Program-made: the position numbers and the translations under genes
Notes under the pieces: generated by a model
Told to the model about the DNA's origin: nothing
Seen by the model: the letters and a program-made list of their open reading frames with translations, nothing else
The model's database searches: none
Part shown: one piece after another, positions 1 through 9,048 of the stretch
How the letters are laid out: every line of letters starts with the position of its first letter
Numbering within the stretch: the stretch's first letter is position 1
Assembly: GCA_029202385.1 (NCBI GenBank)
Contig: CP119314.1
Location: forward strand, 3,846,501-3,910,500
Direction of reading: 5' to 3'
Source of the DNA: Candidatus Sphingomonas phytovorans
Lineage (GTDB): Bacteria > Pseudomonadota > Alphaproteobacteria > Sphingomonadales > Sphingomonadaceae
DNA length: 64,000 bases

Positions 1-653
1 TCGTCGCCCTTCCCGATGCCCTTCGCCGCGACGCCGAGCGCACGCGGCAGTGCCACTGCCCGGCTGCGCTGGTCGTCGTCGAGATAGATGTTGCGCGACG
101 AGAGCGCGAGGCCGTCATCCTCGCGCTGGGTGGGCAGGCCCATGATATCGATCCCGAAATCGAGATCGGCGACCATGCGGCGGATCACCGCGAGCTGCTG
201 GAAATCCTTTTCGCCGAACCACGCGATATCGGGCCGCACCTGGTTGAACAGCTTGGCAACGACCGTCGCGACCCCGTCGAAATGGCCAGGCCGGGCCGCG
301 CCGTCGAGTCCTTCGCTGACTCCGGCGACCGAAACGCTGGTCGCGAAACCGTCCGGATACATCGCCTCGACCGGGGGCATCCAGAGCAGGTCGCAGCCCG
401 CCTCCTTCAACATGCGCGTGTCGGCGGTCTCCTTGCGGGGATAGCGCGACAGGTCCTCGTTCGGGCCGAACTGCTTCGGATTGACGAAGATCGAAGCGAC
501 CACGCGCGTGCCGGGACGCTTCGCCGCCTCGATCAGCGCCATATGCCCGGCATGCAGGGCGCCCATGGTCGGGACGAGCGCGATCGTCGCCCCCTGCTCG
601 CGGAATTCGGCAATCCCGCCACGGAGCAGATCGAGTTGACGGATGGTTTGCAC
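1..653 (-). CDS. panC: Pantothenate synthetase (pantoate--beta-alanine ligase), C-terminus cut by window edge
   Basis: PanC joins pantoate and beta-alanine using ATP, the last step of pantothenate (coenzyme A precursor) synthesis in the cytosol. The reverse-strand frame opens with a GTG at 653 and reads [13 protein letters not shown]. It then shows the family landmarks: [10 protein letters not shown], the HIGH-like nucleotide-binding motif, near residue 30; [16 protein letters not shown]; and SSRNIYL. About 217 residues are visible, against roughly 280 in a full enzyme, so the end lies outside the window. No in-frame ATG fits the conserved N-terminus, hence the GTG start. It is divergent from mipZ. 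Identification is firm. Confidence 0.95.
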   Translation of the reverse strand, partial: MQTIRQLDLLRGGIAEFREQGATIALVPTMGALHAGHMALIEAAKRPGTRVVASIFVNPKQFGPNEDLSRYPRKETADTRMLKEAGCDLLWMPPVEAMYPDGFATSVSVAGVSEGLDGAARPGHFDGVATVVAKLFNQVRPDIAWFGEKDFQQLAVIRRMVADLDFGIDIMGLPTQREDDGLALSSRNIYLDDDQRSRAVALPRALGVAAKGIGKGD

Positions 654-754
654 GCTTGATGGGCCTTCGATAAGGACGGGTAAGGACGGGGCGGGCCTTC
701 TATGGGGCGTGACGCGACCGATCAATACGGCCAATCATCAGGGACACGAGCGAC

Positions 755-1549
755 TTGTCGACGGTTGCACAGAAGCCACATATCATCGTGTTCGCCAACG
801 AGAAGGGCGGCACCGGCAAATCGACGACCGCCGTCCATGTCGCGATCGCACTCGAAGCGCGCGGGGCCAAGGTCTCGGCGCTCGATCTCGACCATCGCCA
901 GCGGACCATGGGCCGCTATCTCGACAACCGACTGGCAACCGCCAAGCGCACCGGTCGCGAACTGAATATCCCGCGCCATGCGACGCATGACGGCGAGAGC
1001 CTCGACCGCTTCACCGAAACGGTCGCGTCCCTCGCCGAGGGCGCCGATTTCCTGGTGATCGACACGCCGGGCCGCGACGACCCCTTCGCGCGCATCGCGG
1101 CGCAGAAGGCCGACACGCTGGTGACGCCGATGAACGACAGCTTCGTCGATTTCGACCTGATCGGCCAGGTCGATCCCGTCACCTACAAGGTGACCCGGCC
1201 GAGCTTCTATGCCGAGCTGATCTGGGACGCGCGCAAGGCGCGCGCCAAGGCCGACGGATCGACGATCGACTGGGTGGTGCTGCGCAACCGGGTCCAGCAT
1301 ATCGAGGCACGCAACATGCGCCGCGTGTCCGAGGCGCTCGACCAGCTCGCCAAGCGGGTCGGCTTCCGGATCATTCCGGGGCTGGGCGAACGCGTGATCT
1401 ACCGTGAGCTCTTCCCCAAGGGCCTCACCATGCTCGACGCGCGCGAGTTCGGCGAGATGGGCCTGGCCCATGTCGCGGCCCGGCAGGAACTGCGCGAGAT
1501 GATGGCGGCGCTCGGCCTGCCCGAGCCAGCGATGCCGCTGTTCGCCTGA
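755..1549 (+). CDS. mipZ: MipZ-like ParA-family ATPase (division-plane positioning)
   Basis: This 264-residue P-loop ATPase of the ParA/MinD superfamily carries the deviant Walker A motif KGGTGKST at residues 17-24. It also has a DLDHRQRT stretch typical of MipZ (Asp-45 region) and a switch-like VIDTPGRDD near residue 100. In Caulobacter, MipZ forms gradients from ParB at the poles and inhibits FtsZ, placing the division site; this role is inferred here from family membership. Translation starts with TTG at 755, because no ATG precedes the beta strand that leads into the P-loop. Its TGA overlaps the next ATG by one base, suggesting coupling to the J-protein gene. An orphan ParA is the less likely alternative. 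Confidence 0.85.
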   Translation: MSTVAQKPHIIVFANEKGGTGKSTTAVHVAIALEARGAKVSALDLDHRQRTMGRYLDNRLATAKRTGRELNIPRHATHDGESLDRFTETVASLAEGADFLVIDTPGRDDPFARIAAQKADTLVTPMNDSFVDFDLIGQVDPVTYKVTRPSFYAELIWDARKARAKADGSTIDWVVLRNRVQHIEARNMRRVSEALDQLAKRVGFRIIPGLGERVIYRELFPKGLTMLDAREFGEMGLAHVAARQELREMMAALGLPEPAMPLFA

Positions 1550-1803
1550 TGGCGAAGCTGCTCTTCATCGGCTTGGCGCTGTTCGGCCTGTGGCTGTACC
1601 TGCGCCGGAACGCCCCCACCCCGCCGATCGACGAGAAGGAAGCGCGCGCCATCCTCGGCGTGAGCAATGCCGCCGATGCCGATGCCATCCGGGCAGCGCA
1701 TCGCCGCCTGGTCGCCGCGGTCCACCCGGATCGCGGCGGATCGGTCGAGCTGGCGCGGCGGATCAACGCGGCGCGCGACGTGTTGCTGAAGCGGCGCGAC
1801 TGA
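1549..1803 (+). CDS. Small membrane-anchored J-domain protein
   Basis: This 84-residue protein has one N-terminal membrane segment (about residues 3-18) followed by a compact J domain. The diagnostic HPD tripeptide, here VHPDRGG, lies near residues 58-64. J proteins stimulate Hsp70 (DnaK) ATPase activity, and the arrangement of one transmembrane helix plus a J domain resembles mitochondrial Pam18/Tim14 and its alphaproteobacterial relatives. The start codon shares one base with the mipZ stop, so the two genes are probably co-translated. The partner Hsp70 client at the membrane cannot be told from the sequence. Confidence 0.85.
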   Translation: MAKLLFIGLALFGLWLYLRRNAPTPPIDEKEARAILGVSNAADADAIRAAHRRLVAAVHPDRGGSVELARRINAARDVLLKRRD

Positions 1804-1869
1804 CCCTTCTCCAATGAACTTTCCCGGCGCTCGCCGATTGGGCGCAGGACATTACCCACAGGAGCCTCG

Positions 1870-3252
1870 ATGACTCACCGGTTCGACCCCACCTCGCTAC
1901 GTGAATATGACATTCGCGGCATCGTCGGAAAGACGCTCGGCCCAGCCGATGCGACCGCGATCGGACGCGGCTTCGCGACACGGGTACGGCGTGCCGGCGG
2001 CACGCGGGTCGCGGTCGGCTATGACGGCCGGGTCTCCTCGCCCGAGCTGGAAGCGGCGCTGATCGACGGCCTGACCGGGAGCGGCGTCGACGTCGTGCGG
2101 GTCGGCATGGGGCCGACGCCGATGCTCTATTATGCAGAGGCGATCCTCGAGGTCGACGGCGGCATCCAGATCACCGGCAGTCATAATCCGGGCGATTACA
2201 ACGGCTTCAAGATGGTGCTCCAGCACCTGCCCTTTTTCGGCGCTGACATCCAGGATCTCGGCCGGCTCGCCGAAGAGGGGGACTGGGAAGAGGGATCGGG
2301 CGAGGTCACCGAAGCCGATATCGTCGACGACTATGTCGGGCGGCTGCTCGCCGGCTATGCCGGTGGCGCCTATCGGATCGGCTGGGACGCAGGCAATGGC
2401 GCGGCCGGGCCGGTGATCGAGAAGCTGACCAAATTGCTGCCCGGCGAGCATCACCTGCTGTTCACCGAGGTCGACGGCACCTTCCCCAACCATCATCCCG
2501 ATCCCACGGACGAGAAGAACCTCGCCGACCTGAAGCGCCTCGTCGCCGAGAAGCAGCTCGATTTCGGCCTGGCATTCGACGGTGACGGCGACCGGATCGG
2601 CGCGATCGACGGCCAGGGCCGGGTGATTTGGGGCGACCAGCTCCTTTCCATCCTGGCCGAGCCGGTGCTGAAGGAGGTGCCCGGCGCGACCATCATCGCC
2701 GATGTGAAGGCGAGCCAGGCGCTGTACGACCGGATCGCCGAGCTCGGGGGCGAACCGCTGATGTGGAAGACCGGCCACAGCCTGATCAAGATGAAGATGA
2801 AGGAGACTCATTCGCCGCTGGCAGGCGAGATGAGCGGGCACATCTTCTTCGCGCATGAATATTACGGGTTCGACGATGCGCAATATGCGGCCGTGCGGCT
2901 GATCCGCGCGGTGCATATGATCGGCAAGTCGATGACCGAGATCCGCGGCGCGATGCCGGCCATGGTCAACACCCCGGAAATGCGGTTCCAGGTCGACGAG
3001 AGCCGCAAGTTCGCGGTGATCGACGAGGTGCTCGACCGGCTCGAGACGGAGGGTGCCGACATCAACCGCACCGACGGCGCACGGGTCAACACGCCCGACG
3101 GCTGGTGGCTGCTGCGCGCGTCGAACACGCAGGACGTGCTGGTCGCGCGCGCCGAGGCAAGGGATCAGGCCGGGCTCGACCGGCTGATGGCGATGATCGA
3201 CGCGCAGCTTGCGGCAAGCGGCATCGTGCGGGGCGAGCAGGCGGGCCATTGA
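1870..3252 (+). CDS. pgmG: Phosphomannomutase/phosphoglucomutase (PgmG type)
   Basis: This 460-residue alpha-D-phosphohexomutase interconverts the 1- and 6-phosphates of glucose or mannose, feeding nucleotide-sugar and exopolysaccharide synthesis. All four active-site loops are visible: the phosphoserine loop TGSHNP at 102-107 (Ser104), the Mg-binding DGDGDR at 237-242, the sugar-specificity loop GEMSGH at 319-324, and the phosphate-binding RASNT at 416-420. The N-terminal [10 protein letters not shown] and the length match the bifunctional enzyme known as PgmG in gellan-producing sphingomonads. An AGGAG-like sequence precedes the ATG at 1870. The exact substrate preference cannot be read from the sequence. 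Confidence 0.92.
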   Translation: MTHRFDPTSLREYDIRGIVGKTLGPADATAIGRGFATRVRRAGGTRVAVGYDGRVSSPELEAALIDGLTGSGVDVVRVGMGPTPMLYYAEAILEVDGGIQITGSHNPGDYNGFKMVLQHLPFFGADIQDLGRLAEEGDWEEGSGEVTEADIVDDYVGRLLAGYAGGAYRIGWDAGNGAAGPVIEKLTKLLPGEHHLLFTEVDGTFPNHHPDPTDEKNLADLKRLVAEKQLDFGLAFDGDGDRIGAIDGQGRVIWGDQLLSILAEPVLKEVPGATIIADVKASQALYDRIAELGGEPLMWKTGHSLIKMKMKETHSPLAGEMSGHIFFAHEYYGFDDAQYAAVRLIRAVHMIGKSMTEIRGAMPAMVNTPEMRFQVDESRKFAVIDEVLDRLETEGADINRTDGARVNTPDGWWLLRASNTQDVLVARAEARDQAGLDRLMAMIDAQLAASGIVRGEQAGH

Positions 3253-3327
3253 GGGAGATGGCCCCTTCCCTGCGGGGGAGAGGCTTTAGGGACTCGCATT
3301 CCGCGCCTCGAACCGCCACGTAAGGGC

Positions 3328-4089
3328 ATGCCTCCCCCTCAGCCCCAGCTTATCCGCGTCGTCGACCTAGAGACAACCGGTCCGGCGCCGCCCGCGCATG
3401 GCGTGTGCGAGATCGGGTGGCAGGACGTTGCGCTCGGCGCCGATGGCCGGTGGGAACTGCACGGCGAGGGCGGGAGCCGCCTGGTCAATCCGGGCCGGCA
3501 GATTCCGCCGATCACGCAGGCGATCCACCATATCCTCGACGAGCAGGTCGCCGACGCACCCTATTGGCATGATGTCGCCCGTGCCGTGCTGGACCCGTGG
3601 CCGCGCCGCGTCGCGCTCGCGGCGCACCGCGCCGATTTCGAGGAGCAATATTGCACGCCCGCGCTCACCCGCAATGCCGACTGGGTATGCACCTGGAAAT
3701 GCGCCATGCGGCTCTGGCCGGACTGCCCGAGCTTCTCCAACCAGGTGCTGCGCTATTGGCGCAAGCCGGAGGGCATCGAGCATGAGCGCGGCCTGCCGGC
3801 GCACCGGGCCTTTCCCGATGCCTATGTCACCGCCTTCCATCTGCGCGACATGCTCAACCAGGTCGGCCTTCCCCAGCTGATCGAATGGTCGAACCTGCCC
3901 GGCCTGCTCCCGCGGGTCCGCCAGGGCCCCGATCGCGGGAAGGACTGGCGCGAGATCGAGGATGAATCGCTCGCGCGCTTCCTGGGCGACCGCGACATCG
4001 ACGTGCGCTTCACCGCCGAGACGGAGCTGGCGCGTCGCCGCGGCGGCGGTGCCGTCGGACGGACCACGCTGCAAGGCGCGCTGTTCTAG
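3328..4089 (+). CDS. DnaQ-like 3'-5' exonuclease (DEDD superfamily)
   Basis: This 253-residue protein opens with VVDLETTG, the Exo I motif of the DEDD exonucleases such as the DNA polymerase III epsilon subunit. A conserved HRADFE (Exo II-like) follows near residue 93, and HRAFPDAYVTA near residue 155 resembles Exo III of the DEDDh subgroup. About 80 C-terminal residues beyond the exonuclease fold have no obvious motif. It is too divergent, and carries no clamp-binding signal I can see, to be called the replicative proofreading subunit. It follows pgmG in the same orientation, with 75 bases between them. Confidence 0.8.
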   Translation: MPPPQPQLIRVVDLETTGPAPPAHGVCEIGWQDVALGADGRWELHGEGGSRLVNPGRQIPPITQAIHHILDEQVADAPYWHDVARAVLDPWPRRVALAAHRADFEEQYCTPALTRNADWVCTWKCAMRLWPDCPSFSNQVLRYWRKPEGIEHERGLPAHRAFPDAYVTAFHLRDMLNQVGLPQLIEWSNLPGLLPRVRQGPDRGKDWREIEDESLARFLGDRDIDVRFTAETELARRRGGGAVGRTTLQGALF

Positions 4090-4140
4090 GCCTGCGCCCG
4101 TCACGCTGGCGTTTCCGGACGGGCGAATCTAGAAACGCCC

Positions 4141-5664
4141 ATGCTCGACAGGCCCATATTCCGAGGAATCGCCCGGCGCTTCGGATGGGCGGAACAGTCG
4201 ATGGGCCGTTTCCTCATCGGATGCATGGTCATCGGTTTCGCCAGCCTGGTCGCCGCGGGGGCAGCCGCCATCTGGTCGACCGGGCGCAACCAGGAACATA
4301 TCCGCGCCGTCAACCACACCTATGAGGTGGAACTGGCCATCTCGCGCGCGGTCGTCCTGATCGAACAGGCCGAGTCGGTACGGCGCGGCTACATCATCGC
4401 CAGGGAGCAGGAATATCTGGACAGCTACAAGAAGATCGCCGCGCAGATCCCGGGCGCGCTGGGCAAGATCGACGAGCTGACCGACGACAATCCCCGCGAA
4501 CGGGCCAATCTCACCCGGCTCAGGCGGCTGGTCGCGGCGATCGAGACACGCCGGGACATCACCAACGGGCTGGTCGAGGCCGGGCGGATCGGGGAGGCGA
4601 TCGACGCCTTCACCGACGAAACCACCGCACGCCGGATGCGCGGCATCCGCAATCTCGGCAAGTCGATGGAGCGCGAGGAACAGCGGCTGCTCACCTTCCG
4701 CGATGCCGAGCAGCGAGCCAGCGTGCGGACCTTTTACGTGACGATCGGCGTCGCCGGCGCGCTGTTGCTGTTCGTCGCGATAGCGTCCCTGCTGACCATC
4801 CAGCGCTACACCCGGGACCTCGCCACGTCGCGCGACGCATTGCGCGATTTCGCTGAATCGCTCGAGGAGCTGGTCGACGAGCGCACCGCTGACCTGACCC
4901 GTGCGAACGAGGAAATTCAGCGCTTCGCCTACATCGTCAGCCACGACCTGCGCGCGCCGCTGGTCAACGTCATGGGCTTCACCGCCGAGCTCGATGCCGC
5001 GATCGGCGCGATCACCGAGCTGATCGACCGCGCCGAGACCAGTGCGCCCGCCATCGTCACCGAGGAAGCGCGTACCGCCGCGCGCCAGGAGATGCCCGAA
5101 GCGATTCGCTTCATCCGCACCTCAACCGAGAAGATGGAAAGGCTGATCAACGCGATCCTCAAGCTGTCGCGCGAGGGTCGGCGCGTCATCGTGCCGGAGC
5201 GGATCGACATGACCGCCCTGGTCGCGACGATCGGCGCGACGCTGCAGCACCTGATCGACGGCAACCAGACCCGGCTGGCAATCCAGGCCACGCTTCCGGA
5301 GATCGTCAGCGACCGGCTGGCGATCGAGCAGATCTTCTCGAACCTGATCGAGAATGCCGTGAAATATCTCAAGCCGGGCAGTCCCGGCGTGATCGAGATC
5401 CGCGGTGTGCGGCATGGCGGGCGCGTGACGTTCGAGGTCAGCGACAACGGCCGCGGGATCGCGCCGGCGGATCACAGCCGGGTGTTCGACCTGTTCCGCC
5501 GGGCCGGCAATCAGGACCAGCCGGGCGAAGGCATCGGCCTGGCGCTCGTCCGTGCCTTGGCGTATCGGCTCGGCGGCGTTATCGATGTGCGTTCCGATCT
5601 CGGCAAAGGCGCGACTTTCCGCCTTTCGCTTCCCACCACGCTCTCCGATGCACAGGGGCATTAG
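4141..5664 (+). CDS. Sensor histidine kinase with CHASE3 domain
   Basis: This 507-residue membrane kinase has a first membrane helix at about 23-45 and a periplasmic four-helix CHASE3-type sensor at about 50-190. It contains the family's ESVRRGYIIARE segment. A second helix follows at 198-221, then a coiled linker, a HisKA dimerisation domain with the phospho-accepting His268 in IVSHDLRAPL, and an ATPase domain with NLIENAVKY (N box) and DNGRGI (G1 box). A roughly 40-residue insertion separates the two HisKA helices, which is unusual. Its stop abuts the ATG of the response regulator at 5665, so the pair is a two-component system. The signal sensed is unknown. Confidence 0.9.
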   Translation: MLDRPIFRGIARRFGWAEQSMGRFLIGCMVIGFASLVAAGAAAIWSTGRNQEHIRAVNHTYEVELAISRAVVLIEQAESVRRGYIIAREQEYLDSYKKIAAQIPGALGKIDELTDDNPRERANLTRLRRLVAAIETRRDITNGLVEAGRIGEAIDAFTDETTARRMRGIRNLGKSMEREEQRLLTFRDAEQRASVRTFYVTIGVAGALLLFVAIASLLTIQRYTRDLATSRDALRDFAESLEELVDERTADLTRANEEIQRFAYIVSHDLRAPLVNVMGFTAELDAAIGAITELIDRAETSAPAIVTEEARTAARQEMPEAIRFIRTSTEKMERLINAILKLSREGRRVIVPERIDMTALVATIGATLQHLIDGNQTRLAIQATLPEIVSDRLAIEQIFSNLIENAVKYLKPGSPGVIEIRGVRHGGRVTFEVSDNGRGIAPADHSRVFDLFRRAGNQDQPGEGIGLALVRALAYRLGGVIDVRSDLGKGATFRLSLPTTLSDAQGH

Positions 5665-6111
5665 ATGAACGATCACCACTCAGTCAGCATCGTGATGATC
5701 GAGGACGATGAAGGTCATGCACGGCTGATCGAGAAGAATATCCGGCGGGCGGGCATTCTGAACGACATCGTCCACTTCACCGACGGGACCCGGGCGCTCG
5801 ACTATCTGTTCAACGACAAGAAGGGGCCGGCGCTGGGCGGCCCGGCCCTGGTGATCCTCGACCTCAACCTGCCCGACATGAACGGCAACGACATCCTGGC
5901 GAAGATCAAGGGCGATGCGACACTGCGGCGCACCCCGGTCGTGGTCCTGACCACCACCGACGACAAGGCGGAGATCGAGCGCAGCTACGATCTCGGCGCG
6001 AACGTCTACATCACCAAGCCGGTCAATTACGAAAGCTTCGCCCAGGCGATCCGCCAGCTTGGCCTGTTCCTGTCGGTGATCAAGGTTCCCGAGGCCGAAG
6101 GGAACTTCTGA
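5665..6111 (+). CDS. Single-domain response regulator (Rcp1-like)
   Basis: This 148-residue stand-alone receiver domain has acidic residues EDD at 13-15, phospho-acceptor Asp66 in VILDLNLPDMNGND, the switch Thr in VVLTTTDD, and Lys118 in YITKPVNY. No output domain follows. The sequence style, with a long loop before the Asp and a KPV ending, is that of Rcp1-like regulators paired with phytochrome-type or CHASE-type kinases. It starts on the base after the kinase stop, so it is the obvious phosphotransfer partner. It probably acts by protein-protein contact rather than by binding DNA. Confidence 0.92.
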   Translation: MNDHHSVSIVMIEDDEGHARLIEKNIRRAGILNDIVHFTDGTRALDYLFNDKKGPALGGPALVILDLNLPDMNGNDILAKIKGDATLRRTPVVVLTTTDDKAEIERSYDLGANVYITKPVNYESFAQAIRQLGLFLSVIKVPEAEGNF

Positions 6112-6112
6112 A

Positions 6113-7123
6113 TCAGGCGGCGAAGCCAGCGAGAAGGCTGGCGACATTGGCGCCGAGCGCGTCCACCGCATAGCCGCCCTCCATCGCGATCACCGTCGGC
6201 CAGCCGCGCGCGGCGATGTCACCACCGAGCACGGCATAGTCCTCCGTCGCGAGCCGGAAGAAGGAGATGGGATCGCCGTCCCACGTATCCGCCCCGAAGC
6301 TGACGACCAGCAGGTCAGGCCCGAACCGGGCAATCGCGTCCAGCGCCGACGCCTGCGCCGCCCTGAACGCATCGAGCCCGGCCCCTTGCGGCAAGGGCAG
6401 GTTGAGCGTGGTACCCGCCCCCTCCGCTTCGCCCGTTTCCTCGGCATGGCCCCAGAAGAAGGGATAGTCAGTCGCCGGATCGGCATGGATCGAGGCATAG
6501 AAGACGTCGCCCCGAGTCCAGAAGATATCCTGCGTGCCATTGCCGTGATGATAGTCCACGTCGAGGATCGCGACCCGCCTCGCCCCGGCATCGCGGGCGG
6601 CCTGGGCGGCGATGGCGGCGGTGTTGAGATAGCAATAGCCGCCGAGATAGTCGGCACCGGCATGGTGACCCGGCGGACGGCACAGCGCGAAGGCGGCGCG
6701 ATCCCCGCCCTGCACCGCGTCGAGCGCAGAAAGGACCGACTGGACGCTCCAATAAGCGGCTTCCCAGGTCTCCCCGGTCAAGGGGGTGGAGGCGTCGAGG
6801 CTGTAGCGGCCGGCGAGCGCGTCGATCCGGTCGAGCTTCAGCGCCCGCCGGGCGACGATCGGCCAGATATAGCCGATCACGTCCCCCGGACGCCCGGCCG
6901 CCGCCCAGCGCGCCGGCCCGGTCCTGAGAAAATCGAGATACCCTGCATCGTGCACCGCGCGGATCGCGGTATCGCCATGATCGACGGGCGCCTCCAGCGT
7001 GCCCAGCGTCTCCGCGATCGCCTCGGCCCGGACCGGCTTTTCAGCATAATCGGCGAAGCCGCCATTGTGCAGCTCCTTCAGGGGAGCATGGGCGAGCTGA
7101 CGGGGGTCGAAGAAACAGCGCAT
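6113..7123 (-). CDS. Histone deacetylase-like / acetylpolyamine amidohydrolase
   Basis: This 336-residue zinc hydrolase belongs to the HDAC/acetylpolyamine aminohydrolase superfamily. Signatures visible are RPPGHHAG (catalytic His-His at 153-154), GYCYLNTAA, the zinc-binding DVDYHHGNGTQ at 188-198, SFGADTWDGDP and MEGGYAVD near the C-terminus. Bacterial members usually deacetylate acetylated polyamines or other small amines rather than proteins. The ETW and SFFR context near DGDP favours the polyamine class, but the substrate is an inference. It converges on the response regulator with one base between the stops. Confidence 0.88.
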   Translation of the reverse strand: MRCFFDPRQLAHAPLKELHNGGFADYAEKPVRAEAIAETLGTLEAPVDHGDTAIRAVHDAGYLDFLRTGPARWAAAGRPGDVIGYIWPIVARRALKLDRIDALAGRYSLDASTPLTGETWEAAYWSVQSVLSALDAVQGGDRAAFALCRPPGHHAGADYLGGYCYLNTAAIAAQAARDAGARRVAILDVDYHHGNGTQDIFWTRGDVFYASIHADPATDYPFFWGHAEETGEAEGAGTTLNLPLPQGAGLDAFRAAQASALDAIARFGPDLLVVSFGADTWDGDPISFFRLATEDYAVLGGDIAARGWPTVIAMEGGYAVDALGANVASLLAGFAA

Positions 7124-7430
7124 CCGGCCTTGTCGCGCGGCGCTGAGACCGGCGCAACCAGATCCAGCAGCGACTCGGCTTTTCCGCGATCAGCCGACAC
7201 CTATTTTTCTTCCGCTGTTATGTTGGATTTTCGTGCCGGATTCCACCAGCATTTACAGTTACTTGGGTCAGCCTTTCCCTGTTATGCATAACAGCGGAAA
7301 AACGGCGGAGAAAAGCGCCGGATTTTCCGCTGAAGCACCGTAAAAAACCCTTCAACATCAATCGACCGTGAGAAAGAGCCGGCCGGAGGGCCGGCGCTTC
7401 GACGCTGCCATGGTCCTTGCCCCGGTTGAA
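7124..7430. promoter_or_regulatory. AT-rich intergenic region with a 13-bp inverted repeat and a palindrome
   Basis: This 307-base gap between two reverse-strand genes is visibly less GC-rich than its surroundings and has no credible gene. It contains TTCCGCTGTTATG at 7210-7222 and its exact reverse complement at 7287-7299. A 14-base palindrome, TGTTATGCATAACA, lies at 7280-7293 and overlaps the right arm. A further TTTTCCGCTG occurs near 7323-7332. These look like binding sites for a dimeric protein, either a regulator of the HDAC-like gene or a recombinase; which one cannot be decided from sequence. Confidence 0.5.
7378..7395 (-). terminator. Putative hairpin terminator after nhaA
   Basis: A perfect 7-bp GC stem (7378-7384 with 7389-7395) with a four-base loop lies 36 bases past the nhaA stop. 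On the reverse strand it is followed by TCTTTCTC, only a weak U tract. A terminator role is plausible, not certain. Confidence 0.5.
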
Positions 7431-8639
7431 TCAGGACGACCTGGTGCGGGAGCCGGCAAGATACAGCACGACGAAACCAACCACCGCGGACAAGATCGAG
7501 CCGGTCAGCACGCCGATCTTCACCTCGTCCATGATCGCGGCATTACCTGGGAAGGCGAGCCCGCCGATGAACAGGCTCATGGTGAAGCCGATCCCGGCGA
7601 GCAGCGCGACGCCATAGATCTGCGCCCAGCTCGCGCCGCGCGGCACCTGCGCGATGCCGAAGCGAACCGCAAGCCAGATGCTGCCGAAAATGCCGAGCTG
7701 CTTGCCGAAGAAAAGCGCGAGGGCAATGCCCAGGACCAGCGGCTCCACCAGGATCGACGGCCCCAGCCCGGCAAGCGACACCCCGGCATTGGCGAACCCG
7801 AACAACGGCACCACGCCATAGGCAACCCAGGGATTAAGCGCGTGTTCGAGTATATGGAGCGGCGAATCACGATGATCGGGCGCGCCCGGCGACCGGCGGA
7901 TCGGGATCGTCATCGCCGCGACGACGCCGGCGATGGTCGCGTGCACCCCCGACATCAGCACGAGCAGCCACAGCAGAGCAAACCCGATCAGATAGGGCCA
8001 GAGCCGTACCACGCCGAACCGGTTCATCGCCGCCATGCCGCCCGCGACGATCGCCGCGCCGGCGAGTGCCAGCAGCGACAGGCCGTGGCTGTAGAAGACC
8101 GCGATGATCGCGACCGCGCCCATGTCGTCGACGATCGCGACGGTGGTCAGGAACAGCTTGAGCGAGGCGGGCACGCGCGGGCCGAGCAGCGCCAGCACGC
8201 CGATGGCGAAGGCGATGTCGGTCGCAGCCGGGATTGCCCAGCCGCTACGCAAGTCCGCCGCGCCACCGGTGATGGCGAGATAGAAGATCGCCGGACAGAT
8301 CATGCCGGCCCCCGCGGCGATGATCGGCATGCGCCGCCGTTCGGGCGAGGCGAGTTGCCCGTCGACCAGCTCCCGCTTGATCTCGAGCCCGACGAGCAGG
8401 AAGAACACCGCCATCAGGGCATCGTTGATCCAGAGATGGACCGTCATCGGCCCGATCGCGGGGGCGAGCACCGGCCCCGTCTCGACGTGCAGCAGGTGGA
8501 AATAATCCTGGGCGAAAGGCGAGTTGGCCGCGACCATCGCCAGCGCCGCCGCAGCGATCAGCAGGATTCCGCCCAGCGCCTCATTGGCGAGGAAGGCACG
8601 CAGGGCCGAGGCGTAACCGCGGCGTTTCGGGCTGCTCAT
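7431..8639 (-). CDS. nhaA: Na+/H+ antiporter NhaA
   Basis: This 402-residue inner-membrane protein with about twelve hydrophobic segments exchanges external protons for cytosolic sodium, protecting against salt and alkaline stress. The ion-binding residues of NhaA are present: the Asp of PAATDIAFAIGVLALLG (equivalent to E. coli Asp133) and the Asp pair in AIVDDMGAV (equivalent to Asp163/Asp164). The motif GLEIKRELVDGQL is also typical. The ATG at 8639 gives the expected N-terminus MSSPKRRGYASALRAF. Nothing nearby suggests an NhaR regulator. Confidence 0.95.
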   Translation of the reverse strand: MSSPKRRGYASALRAFLANEALGGILLIAAAALAMVAANSPFAQDYFHLLHVETGPVLAPAIGPMTVHLWINDALMAVFFLLVGLEIKRELVDGQLASPERRRMPIIAAGAGMICPAIFYLAITGGAADLRSGWAIPAATDIAFAIGVLALLGPRVPASLKLFLTTVAIVDDMGAVAIIAVFYSHGLSLLALAGAAIVAGGMAAMNRFGVVRLWPYLIGFALLWLLVLMSGVHATIAGVVAAMTIPIRRSPGAPDHRDSPLHILEHALNPWVAYGVVPLFGFANAGVSLAGLGPSILVEPLVLGIALALFFGKQLGIFGSIWLAVRFGIAQVPRGASWAQIYGVALLAGIGFTMSLFIGGLAFPGNAAIMDEVKIGVLTGSILSAVVGFVVLYLAGSRTRSS

Positions 8640-8832
8640 GCGCGTCCCCTTTCGCGTCCGCTATGCCGGTTTGTGGCATGTCGTTGCAAGCAAAGCCGGT
8701 GAAACGGAAGCGCCGTGCAATCGACAGTGCACGACCTGCATCATGGCGATTTTCGTTTCGTTGCGTTCACAGCATGATTACATTGTGCAGTGCAGCGTTC
8801 GAGGATTGGAGCGAGACATAAGACGGATTGGC

Positions 8833-9048
8833 GTGAGCCCTTGGATCGAGACGGTCATCGTGATGGCCGCCGCCCTCTGGCTGTTGCTTTTCGTCGCGCC
8901 TGCGCTCTTCAACGCGCATACGTCGACCGGCCTCTGGTCATCGATCTTCCTGTTCCTGCTGAGTCCGCTTGTTCTTGCGGCAATGCTGACGCGCATCGTG
9001 CGCGCGCTGCATGCAACAGGAAAAGACGATGGACGACACATTCGATGA
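8833..9048 (+). CDS. Small two-helix membrane protein, function unknown
   Basis: This frame gives about 71 residues from a GTG at 8833 (MSPWIETVIVM). There are two strongly hydrophobic segments, roughly residues 5-22 and 30-50, and a short basic tail. No family is recognised. Its last 20 bases overlap the start of the SPFH gene (ATG at 9029), which suggests translational coupling and a role linked to that protein. The frame is open further upstream to 8638, but that part reads as non-coding and overlaps the nhaA start. Start choice is uncertain because no strong ribosome-binding site is visible. Confidence 0.5.
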   Translation: MSPWIETVIVMAAALWLLLFVAPALFNAHTSTGLWSSIFLFLLSPLVLAAMLTRIVRALHATGKDDGRHIR

